A stretch of 18,756 bases of DNA, from assembly GCA_900556395.1 (NCBI GenBank), contig USOQ01000054.1, positions 1 to 18,756 on the forward strand. Reading direction: 5' to 3'. This DNA is from Candidatus Segatella caccae. GTDB lineage: Bacteria; Bacteroidota; Bacteroidia; Bacteroidales; Bacteroidaceae. The stretch's first letter is position 1. Each line of letters opens with the position of its first letter. The notes under the pieces are model-generated. The model was given only the letters and a program-made list of their open reading frames with translations. It was not told the DNA's origin and made no database searches. Positions 1 to 5,506 of the stretch are shown here, piece by piece. Position numbers and translations under genes: made by a program.

Positions 1-221
1 CATTGGACCGCAAGGACCCAGTGGCAGATGCTCAGGGCGTGAAGTACTACGAGGGATTTGCTGTTAACTGCATCCGTGATACCTACTTGAAGGATCATGA
101 AGCACCAGAGGATTGCGAGTACTATCTTTGCGGACCTCCAATGCTGATCAAGACCGTTACTGATTATCTTGATAGCTTAGGCGTTGATCAGGAAAGTATC
201 ATGTACGATAACTTCGGATAA
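1..221 (+). CDS. nqrF: NqrF C-terminal fragment, Na+-translocating NADH:quinone reductase subunit F (partial, 5' end outside window)
   Basis: The reading frame enters from the left edge and ends at TAA 219-221, so only about the last 72 residues are present. NqrF is the FAD- and 2Fe-2S-containing subunit that takes electrons from NADH and passes them into the membrane Na+ pump. What is visible is the end of the ferredoxin-reductase NAD-binding module: the YYLCGPPML motif (Cys-Gly-Pro-Pro) followed by a helix and the terminal sequence IMYDNFG, which matches the usual C-terminus of NqrF. The N-terminal membrane anchor, 2Fe-2S cysteines and FAD site lie outside the window. It is presumably the last gene of an nqrABCDEF operon, because an intrinsic terminator follows 8 bases after the stop. 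The family call is firm. A related ferredoxin-reductase-like protein is the only realistic alternative. Confidence 0.9.
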   Translation, partial: LDRKDPVADAQGVKYYEGFAVNCIRDTYLKDHEAPEDCEYYLCGPPMLIKTVTDYLDSLGVDQESIMYDNFG

Positions 222-229
222 ATATAATA

Positions 230-283
230 AAGCCGTAAGGTTGATTTCTATTATCACCTTACGGCTTTTTTTTTGTTTTTTTT
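230..283 (+). terminator. Intrinsic terminator after nqrF
   Basis: The arms AAGCCGTAAGGT (from 230) and ACCTTACGGCTT (to 267) pair over 12 bp, extended by GAT/ATC past a bulged T. The loop is about 7 nt and is followed by a long T tract interrupted by one G. The hairpin lies between nqrF and the convergent tcdA. On the minus strand the downstream sequence is only moderately T-rich, so termination of tcdA here is possible but weaker. Confidence 0.9.
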
Positions 284-1103
284 ATTTTCTCTCTGTTCCT
301 GCTTTACGTATCAAGTCTTTTATCACTTCTCCACCGCATACAAGACCTGCAGCGGCTGGCACGAAAGCATTACTGGCAGGAATACTTCTACGACGTGAGT
401 TCGTATTGTTATTTTTAGTAGCATCTTGTGAGGCTTCCTGCGACAGGTTCTGAACTTCTGTTTCGCTGTTGTTGACAGATAGGTCTTCTTCCATCAGTTC
501 TGGATAGAGGATGGGGTCCAGTGGCACTTCTTCGCTGTAAACCACTTTCAAGTGATGGATGTTCAACTTGCGGAGTTTCTTTCTTATAATCTTGGCAAGT
601 GGGTCCATGTTGGTTTTGAAGATGTCCGTCACTCTGAAGGCAGTAGGATCCATCTTGTTGGCAGCACCCATTGACGAGATGATGGGAATCTGAAGTTCAT
701 GGCATCGGCGTATAAGTTCGAGTTTTGCAGTAATCGTGTCGATACAATCCACCACATAGTCGTAAGCAGACAGGTCTATGGTATCTGCGTTCTGTGGTAA
801 GTAGAACATGGGATATTTGTGTACGATGCAATGAGGGTTGATGTCACGAATACGTTCTTCGCAAACATCCACCTTGAGACGGTCTACTTGGCTGAGAGTG
901 GCTATTATCTGACGATTGATATTGGTGATGCAAACACGGTCGTTGTCGATGAGTGCAAGCTCACCCACACCGCTTCGCACCAGTACCTCTACTACATATC
1001 CGCCCACGCCGCCCACGCCGAATACTGCCACACGACTGCCTTTCAGTGTGTCAAGGGCGGGCTTCCCTATGAGCATCTGGGTTCTGGAAAATTGGTCTTG
1101 CAT
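282..1103 (-). CDS. tcdA: TcdA (CsdL-like) tRNA threonylcarbamoyladenosine dehydratase
   Basis: This is a 273-aa E1-like (ThiF/MoeB fold) enzyme. TcdA uses ATP to cyclise t6A37 of ANN-decoding tRNAs to ct6A. Visible features are the Rossmann glycine motif GVGGVGG (residues 29-35), LIDNDRV (51-57) with the nucleotide-binding acidic residue, TNINRQ (60-65) with the conserved Arg, the VDCIDT segment, and a DIFKTNMDPLAK stretch that resembles the TcdA-specific VTDLAKTIQDPL of the E. coli protein. There is no ubiquitin-like partner, rhodanese domain or zinc CxxC pair, which argues against MoeB/ThiF. Residues about 205-240 form a polar Asn/Ser/Gln/Glu-rich linker where E. coli TcdA has an ordered cysteine-containing segment. 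The start at 1103 is the first ATG after a promoter-like box. The gene is divergent from queH, another anticodon-loop tRNA modification gene. Confidence 0.88.
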   Translation of the reverse strand: MQDQFSRTQMLIGKPALDTLKGSRVAVFGVGGVGGYVVEVLVRSGVGELALIDNDRVCITNINRQIIATLSQVDRLKVDVCEERIRDINPHCIVHKYPMFYLPQNADTIDLSAYDYVVDCIDTITAKLELIRRCHELQIPIISSMGAANKMDPTAFRVTDIFKTNMDPLAKIIRKKLRKLNIHHLKVVYSEEVPLDPILYPELMEEDLSVNNSETEVQNLSQEASQDATKNNNTNSRRRSIPASNAFVPAAAGLVCGGEVIKDLIRKAGTERK

Positions 1104-1141
1104 AAGTCTTTCTATTCTTAATATATTGAATGATTGTGTTG

Positions 1142-1149
1142 CAAAGTTA
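1142..1149 (-). promoter_or_regulatory. Probable promoter -7 box for tcdA
   Basis: The minus strand reads TAACTTTGCA, a perfect match to the Bacteroidota -7 element TAnnTTTG. It lies 38 nt upstream of the tcdA ATG, giving a predicted leader of about 30 nt. No convincing TTTG -33 element is seen 19-21 nt further upstream, so this is a half-consensus promoter. Confidence 0.6.
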
Positions 1150-1235
1150 CATGATTTTGCGTTGAACTGCTGTATATCTCACGACTTCTTTAATTTCTTT
1201 AACTACTTGAAATGTAAATTCTCGAGATAAATGTG

Positions 1236-1243
1236 TACCTTTG
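1236..1243 (+). promoter_or_regulatory. Probable promoter -7 box for queH
   Basis: TACCTTTGC matches TAnnTTTG. The -33 region has no clear TTTG at the expected spacing. Transcription from here would start near 1250 and leave about 105 nt of leader before queH. That leader contains the hairpin described at 1266-1310. Confidence 0.5.
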
Positions 1244-1265
1244 CTTCAGTTTTCGCATATTTCGG

Positions 1266-1310
1266 ATGGAGGGTGTCGTGAGACTGTACTCCATTTTTTA
1301 GTTTCACCCT
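1266..1310 (+). promoter_or_regulatory. Structured queH leader with two mutually exclusive stems
   Basis: ATGGAG (1266-1271) can pair with CTCCAT (1289-1294). Inside it, GTC and GAC close a GTGA loop, and six Ts (1294-1299) follow directly, which looks like a terminator. AGGGTG (1270-1275) overlaps the left arm and can instead pair with CACCCT (1305-1310), which would break the first stem. This resembles an attenuator, but the stems are short (6 bp each) and no known riboswitch consensus was recognised. Confidence 0.35.
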
Positions 1311-1354
1311 GTCGCATTTCTTTTTAATGTACGATTATAAAAACTGAAGCAAAA

Positions 1355-1987
1355 ATGAAAATACAACCCGAAGATCAATATAAATTCTTGAAGATAAGCT
1401 TGCCTGATGGAGTGGCAGACAATGGACATTCTGTCTTGCTGCATGCTTGTTGTGCGCCCTGTTCTGCTGCCATCGTAGAGTGTATGTTGCGCAATGGCAT
1501 CATGCCCACAGTTTATTTCTCCAATTCTAATATCTATCCAAAACAAGAGTTTGATATTCGAAAACAGGAGTTGATTCGTTTTTTGAATCAGCAAGATGTC
1601 CCCTACGTAGAAGATGAATACGACCATGCAGAATGGTTGCAAACGATTGCTGGACTGGAGCAAGAACCCGAAAGGGGTTCTCGATGCTCTGTGTGTTTTC
1701 AGTATCGATTGCATCATGCTGCACAATACGCACAGAAACATGGATTCAGATGGCTCACAACAACCTTGGCTTCCTCTCGGTGGAAGAATATTCGACAGAT
1801 AGACATGGCGGGCTTAGTGGCTGTGAGTGATTGTAAGGATGTGGAATGGTGGAGCCAGAATTGGCGAAAAGGCGGATTACAATTAAGGCGCAGCGAGTTG
1901 CTGCGCCTCAATGAGTTCTATAATCAGTTATATTGTGGTTGCGAGTTCAGTCTTGCCGCATCCGAAGCGATGCGCAAGAATGAATAA
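1355..1987 (+). CDS. queH: QueH epoxyqueuosine reductase (DUF208 family)
   Basis: This 210-aa enzyme catalyses the last step of queuosine synthesis, reducing epoxyqueuosine to queuosine at position 34 of GUN tRNAs. It is the non-orthologous replacement for the cobalamin-dependent QueG. The sequence shows the family cysteine pattern: HACCAPCS (Cys32, Cys33, Cys36), RCSVCF (Cys111, Cys114) and YCGCEFS near the C-terminus (Cys194, Cys196), which supply the iron-sulfur and active-site cysteines. The YFSNSNIYP segment after the first motif is also typical. Start ATG 1355 follows an AAAA-rich stretch and gives the expected family length. The gene is divergent from tcdA and converges with fhs, with a single base between the two stop codons, so the 3' ends of the two mRNAs must overlap or end inside each other's genes. 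Confidence 0.93.
   Translation: MKIQPEDQYKFLKISLPDGVADNGHSVLLHACCAPCSAAIVECMLRNGIMPTVYFSNSNIYPKQEFDIRKQELIRFLNQQDVPYVEDEYDHAEWLQTIAGLEQEPERGSRCSVCFQYRLHHAAQYAQKHGFRWLTTTLASSRWKNIRQIDMAGLVAVSDCKDVEWWSQNWRKGGLQLRRSELLRLNEFYNQLYCGCEFSLAASEAMRKNE
1886..1908. other. Strong hairpin inside the queH 3' end, downstream of the fhs stop on the opposite strand
   Basis: AGGCGCAGC and GCTGCGCCT form a perfect 9-bp GC-rich stem with a GAGTT loop inside queH codons. Read on the minus strand it lies about 80 nt beyond the fhs stop and is followed by TTAATTG, a poor U-tract. With no intergenic space between queH and fhs, this may define or protect the fhs 3' end. It may also be incidental coding sequence. Confidence 0.35.
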
Positions 1988-1988
1988 C

Positions 1989-3653
1989 TTATGACAAGCC
2001 TGTTATCTCGTTGTTGACCACATCAATGCGCTCTGCTTGTGGTGACTTAGGAAGTCCAGGCATACGCATGATAGGACCTGCAATAACGACTATCATCTCA
2101 GCACCCATGTTCAGGGTGATGTCTCTCACATGGAGCTCGAAACCCTCGGTTGGTCCATAGGCCTTGGCATCGGTAGAGAAACTATACTGAGTCTTAGCAA
2201 TACAGATAGGGAAGTGCCCCACACCCAACTTCTTGATTTCTTCAATCATCGCTTGGGCTGATTCGCTTAGAGTCACGCTGCCAGCTCCGTAAAGGCGGAA
2301 GGCTACATCTTCTATCTTCTGCAATACGGGTTCATCATCGTCGTAGGTAAACTGCAGTGGAGCAGAAGGGCGTTCTTCGATAGTCTTCACTACTAATTCT
2401 GCCAATTCCATCGCACCTTTTCCACCTTCGGCAAAGGCACTATTTACAGCAAATCCGCATCCCATTTCCTCGCAGTGCTTGCGCAATACATCGATTTCTT
2501 CGTTGGTATCGGTAGCAAACTTATTGAAGGCGATGACTACAGTCTGACCGAAGCTCTGCATGTTACGCACGTGCTTATCGAGATTCCAGTAACCTTTCTC
2601 CATACCCTCGATGTTAGGCTTCTTGATGTCTTCAAGTGCCACACCACCGTGCATCTTCAGTGCCTGTAAGGTAACCACCAATACGGTGAGGTCGGGCTGA
2701 AGTCCTGCCTTACGACATTTAATGTTGAAGAATTTTTCTGCGCCAAGATCGGCTCCGAATCCGGCTTCCGTGATGGCATAATCGCCATATTCCAAAGCTG
2801 CACCCGTAGCCATTACGGAGTTACAACCATGTGCTATGTTAGCAAATGGACCGCAGTGTACAAAGGCTGGCGTGCCTTCTGTTGTCTGCACGAGGTTGGG
2901 CTTCAAAGCATCGAGTAGGAGAGCCACAATACTACCACCTACACCCATGTCCTTCACTCTGAATGGTTTGTCGTCTTCGGTGATACCGAGCAGAATGTTA
3001 TCAATGCGGCGTCTCAAGTCATCGATGCTTGTTGCAAAGCACATGATGGCCATAATCTCTGATGCTGGAGTGATGTCAAATCCTGTCTTGGTTTCGATGC
3101 CGTTCTTCTCACCCAAACCTGTGATGATTTGTCTCAGACCACGGTCGTTGACATCCACGACACGGCGCCAAAGTATCTTCTTCAAGCGGAAACCCTCTGC
3201 CTCGTGCTGGAAACGATAGTTGTCGAGAAGAGCAGCTATCATGTTGTTGGCAGCAGTAATGGCGTGGAAGTCACCTGTGAAGTGCAGGTTAATCTTATCC
3301 ATTGGCAGTACCTGAGCATAGCCACCGCCTGCAGCTCCTCCCTTCATACCGAAACAAGGACCTAAGGATGGCTCTCGTAATGCTAATACAGCCTTCTTGC
3401 CTATCTTTTGCATACCCAATGCCAATCCCACTGATACAGTCGTTTTACCATTGCCAGCCTTGGTAGGGCTGATGGCTGTCACGAGAATCAGGTGGTGGTT
3501 CTTAAACTTTTTCTTGTCAATAATGTTGGTAGAAATCTTAGCGATGAATCGTCCATAGTTCTCCACCACTTCTTCTTGGATGCCTAATTCTGAAGCTACG
3601 TCATTGATAGGGCGTAGCTTTACTGATTTGGCTATTTCTATATCTGTCAGCAT
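1989..3653 (-). CDS. fhs: Formate-tetrahydrofolate ligase (10-formyl-THF synthetase)
   Basis: Joins formate to tetrahydrofolate using ATP, giving 10-formyl-THF for purine synthesis and one-carbon metabolism. The N-terminal P-loop reads SPTKAGNGKTT. The SLGPCFGMKGGAAGGGYAQV stretch and the DIHLHFTGD-like NLHFTGDFHAI region are family signatures, and the protein continues without breaks to a C-terminal MRMPGLPKSPQAE motif. The length from the chosen start is 554 aa, as expected for bacterial Fhs. The frame stays open upstream to 3689, but ATG 3653 (MLTDIEIAKS) is preferred: it matches the usual N-terminus, and a TAACTTTG box sits at 3677-3684, inside the longer version. The gene is convergent with queH and divergent from the phosphatase gene. 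Confidence 0.96.
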   Translation of the reverse strand: MLTDIEIAKSVKLRPINDVASELGIQEEVVENYGRFIAKISTNIIDKKKFKNHHLILVTAISPTKAGNGKTTVSVGLALGMQKIGKKAVLALREPSLGPCFGMKGGAAGGGYAQVLPMDKINLHFTGDFHAITAANNMIAALLDNYRFQHEAEGFRLKKILWRRVVDVNDRGLRQIITGLGEKNGIETKTGFDITPASEIMAIMCFATSIDDLRRRIDNILLGITEDDKPFRVKDMGVGGSIVALLLDALKPNLVQTTEGTPAFVHCGPFANIAHGCNSVMATGAALEYGDYAITEAGFGADLGAEKFFNIKCRKAGLQPDLTVLVVTLQALKMHGGVALEDIKKPNIEGMEKGYWNLDKHVRNMQSFGQTVVIAFNKFATDTNEEIDVLRKHCEEMGCGFAVNSAFAEGGKGAMELAELVVKTIEERPSAPLQFTYDDDEPVLQKIEDVAFRLYGAGSVTLSESAQAMIEEIKKLGVGHFPICIAKTQYSFSTDAKAYGPTEGFELHVRDITLNMGAEMIVVIAGPIMRMPGLPKSPQAERIDVVNNEITGLS

Positions 3654-3676
3654 AAAAATGTATTGTTTAGTTGCTG

Positions 3677-3684
3677 CAAAGTTA
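3677..3684 (-). promoter_or_regulatory. Probable promoter -7 box for fhs
   Basis: The minus strand reads TAACTTTGCAGC, a perfect TAnnTTTG box 23 nt upstream of ATG 3653. It implies a leader of roughly 15 nt and rules out the longer open frame as the start. The -33 region lacks TTTG, consistent with a promoter that needs help from the symmetric sites just upstream. Confidence 0.65.
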
Positions 3685-3692
3685 CTCAAAAT

Positions 3693-3730
3693 AATTCAGA
3701 ATAGGTCATATCTTACTGAATTTATTCAGT
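3693..3730. promoter_or_regulatory. Operator-like cluster of ATTCAG half-sites upstream of fhs
   Basis: ACTGAATTTATTCAGT (3715-3730) is a perfect inverted repeat (ACTGAAT, TT, ATTCAGT). A third half-site, AATTCAG (3693-3699), faces the left half of this palindrome and lies in the spacer of the fhs promoter. The cluster spans the -15 to -45 region of fhs and lies about 58 nt upstream of the phosphatase -33 box. No regulator could be assigned. Confidence 0.45.
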
Positions 3731-3787
3731 GTTGCTGGAAAGAAGGGCATAAAAGTTTGAAAAATAAACATAATTCTATTTATTGAC

Positions 3788-3819
3788 TTTGTGGTTTAGT
3801 GAAAATAATTGTATCTTTG
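3788..3819 (+). promoter_or_regulatory. Promoter of the tyrosine phosphatase gene
   Basis: TTTG (3788-3791), a 20-nt spacer and TATCTTTG (3812-3819) match the Bacteroidota primary sigma consensus in sequence and spacing. Transcription is expected to start near 3825. Confidence 0.8.
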
Positions 3820-3848
3820 CAGCCGTTAAAATGTATTCAACATTCAAC

Positions 3849-4337
3849 ATGAAATCAAGTAATCATACTGTATTATTTATCTGTTTGGGTAATATCTGCC
3901 GTTCGCCTGCAGCCGAGGGTATTATGAAAGCTATGGTAGAGGATAAAGGCATAGCAGACCAGTTTTTTATCGACTCTGCTGCCATAGGACCTTGGCACAT
4001 AGGTCAGTTGCCTGATAGCCGTATGCGTCGGTGTGGCGCTGCGCATGGTTATTGTTTCGATAGTCACGCTCGTCAGTTTGATAAGTCCGACTTTGCTAAG
4101 TTCGACTATATTGTGGTGATGGATTATGACAATTATCGAGCTATCACTCGCATGGCTTCCTGTAATGAAGATAAGGAGAAGGTGTTATGTATGGCCGATT
4201 TTTTGCGTCAGCATCGTGACTATACGACCGTTCCTGATCCGTATTATGGTGATGAGAAAGACTTTGAATTGGTCATCACACTTTTGGAAGATGCCGTTGA
4301 GGGGCTTATAGAAACCATCTTATCATCAGCTGGTTAA
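3849..4337 (+). CDS. Low-molecular-weight protein-tyrosine phosphatase
   Basis: This cytosolic phosphatase is about 162 aa. The P-loop CLGNICRS sits near the N-terminus (nucleophile Cys12, phosphate-binding Arg18 from the chosen start), directly after the VLFI strand. The general-acid loop VPDPYYG near residue 135 carries the DPYY signature of true LMW phosphatases rather than the HxHxxR of arsenate reductases. The start is chosen at ATG 3849 (MKSSNHTVLF). ATG 3831 is in frame but would lie only about 5 nt from the predicted transcription start, and the frame further upstream runs through the promoter. Substrates cannot be read from the sequence; in other bacteria such enzymes often act on BY-kinases of polysaccharide export. 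TerC follows 90 nt downstream with no clear promoter or terminator between, so cotranscription is likely. Confidence 0.9.
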   Translation: MKSSNHTVLFICLGNICRSPAAEGIMKAMVEDKGIADQFFIDSAAIGPWHIGQLPDSRMRRCGAAHGYCFDSHARQFDKSDFAKFDYIVVMDYDNYRAITRMASCNEDKEKVLCMADFLRQHRDYTTVPDPYYGDEKDFELVITLLEDAVEGLIETILSSAG

Positions 4338-4427
4338 GATGCGTTTCGTGTCAGTCTTTTATGACATTCATTGCGCTTTTCCTACAATACTAACAAATAA
4401 TAAGTTATATATATAATAAGGTAAAAA

Positions 4428-5399
4428 ATGGAAGAATTATTGTTTTTAGGTGGTTTCATCGCTTTCATTGTAGCCATCCTGTTGGTAGATATGCTTGCCA
4501 TCGACCGCAAAGCACATGTCGTCTCCATCAAGGAGGCAGGAACATGGACGGCAGTATGGATCATTTTGGCGTTAGGTTTTTCGGTATTTCTATGGTTTCA
4601 TGGCGACATGGTTCATGGAATCCACGATTTCAACGACCTTCAGGCTGTAGCCACCCGTTATGCTTCACATCTGAAGCTCAACCCCGATGATTTCGAGTGG
4701 AGTCTGCACGAGTATCGCAAATATATGACTATTGCGTATATCTCTGGTTATCTGATAGAAAAAACGCTTTCGGTCGACAATCTCTTTGTGATGATGATGA
4801 TATTCACAGCTTTTGGAGTTGAAAAGAAAGAATATCAGCATGTTCTCAACTGGGGCATCATGGGTGCCATCGTACTTCGTTTTGTCTTCATCTTCTTAGG
4901 TGCAGCCATCATCAGTCGTTTCGACTGGGTTCTTTTGGTCTTCGGTGTTCTCTTGATGTATAGTGGTATCAAGATGTATCTCGACCGCAACAAGGAGACT
5001 CATGTTGATACAGCCAATCACCCTGTAGTGAAGTTTTGCTCAAAGTATTTTCATCTAAAGCCCTTGGTTATCACGGTGTTGGTGATAGAGTTCAGCGACT
5101 TGATTTTCGCTTTCGATAGCATACCAGCTGTGTTCTCTGTATCACTCGACCCCTATGTAGTCTTTTTCTCCAACATCTTTGCCATTCTCGGATTGCGTGC
5201 TATGTTCTTCTTGTTAGCCGCTGTAGCCGACAGGTTTAGATATCTCAAGACAGGTGTATGCTTCTTGTTGCTCTTTATTGGTTTGAAGTTGCTTTTGCAC
5301 GAATACGTCGAGATTGATGCTGTTGCGTCTCTGCTCATCATCTTGGCTGTCATTGTTGTAAGCATAGGAGCCTCTCTCGTCATTCCGCAGAAAAAATAA
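4428..5399 (+). CDS. TerC/Alx-family integral membrane protein (putative Mn2+ or metal-ion exporter)
   Basis: A 323-aa inner-membrane protein with about nine hydrophobic segments. The two TerC half-repeat signatures are visible: GYLIEKTLSVDNLFV (residues 107-121) and IEFSDLIFAFDSIPAVF (220-236), with acidic and Ser/Asp residues inside the membrane. Family members such as E. coli Alx and B. subtilis YceF/YkoY are linked to manganese export, for example during metallation of exoenzymes. Unlike typical members there is an extra hydrophilic stretch of about 35-40 residues (60-98) between the second and third membrane segments. The 90-nt upstream gap is too short for, and does not resemble, the yybP-ykoY Mn riboswitch found upstream of many homologues. 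Start ATG 4428 is preceded by AAGGTAAAAA. The ion specificity is inference. Confidence 0.88.
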   Translation: MEELLFLGGFIAFIVAILLVDMLAIDRKAHVVSIKEAGTWTAVWIILALGFSVFLWFHGDMVHGIHDFNDLQAVATRYASHLKLNPDDFEWSLHEYRKYMTIAYISGYLIEKTLSVDNLFVMMMIFTAFGVEKKEYQHVLNWGIMGAIVLRFVFIFLGAAIISRFDWVLLVFGVLLMYSGIKMYLDRNKETHVDTANHPVVKFCSKYFHLKPLVITVLVIEFSDLIFAFDSIPAVFSVSLDPYVVFFSNIFAILGLRAMFFLLAAVADRFRYLKTGVCFLLLFIGLKLLLHEYVEIDAVASLLIILAVIVVSIGASLVIPQKK

Positions 5400-5412
5400 A
5401 TCATTTTAATCG

Positions 5413-5437
5413 TCTCGATACTTCCTAAGTATCGGGA
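5413..5437. other. Tight stem-loop downstream of terC
   Basis: TCTCGATACTT and AAGTATCGGGA pair over 11 positions (one T-G wobble) around a 3-nt CCT loop. There is no following T tract, so it is not a terminator by itself. It stands 25 bases before the real terminator at 5462 and could be a 3'-end stabiliser or a protein site. Confidence 0.4.
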
Positions 5438-5461
5438 TGAATGAATCGAACTTACTACCAA

Positions 5462-5499
5462 AAAAGCGCTGCTTTCATCGTAGAAAGCAGCGCTTTTTG
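5462..5499. terminator. Bidirectional intrinsic terminator between terC and rng
   Basis: A perfect 16-bp inverted repeat (left arm AAAAAGCGCTGCTTTC, loop ATCGTA) has T tracts on both strands: TTTTTGTTT on plus and TTTTTTGG on minus. It serves the convergent terC (+) and rng (-) genes. Confidence 0.95.
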
Positions 5500-5506
5500 T
5501 TTCATT

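Noticed and set aside
819..1230. Two plus-strand open frames of about 100 codons opposite the start of tcdA
   Set aside because: Antisense to a conserved gene, with no family resemblance or promoter of their own.
1177..1283. 9-bp inverted repeat TCTCACGAC / GTCGTGAGA flanking the queH promoter
   Set aside because: By rough estimate a 9-bp inverted match somewhere in a 250-bp region is not rare, and the left arm lies upstream of the predicted transcript.
1250..1354. preQ1 riboswitch upstream of queH
   Set aside because: No preQ1-I, -II or -III consensus is recognisable; only generic short stems are present.
4338..4427. yybP-ykoY manganese riboswitch upstream of the TerC-family gene
   Set aside because: The gap is only 90 nt, A/T-rich, and lacks the conserved paired loops of that class.
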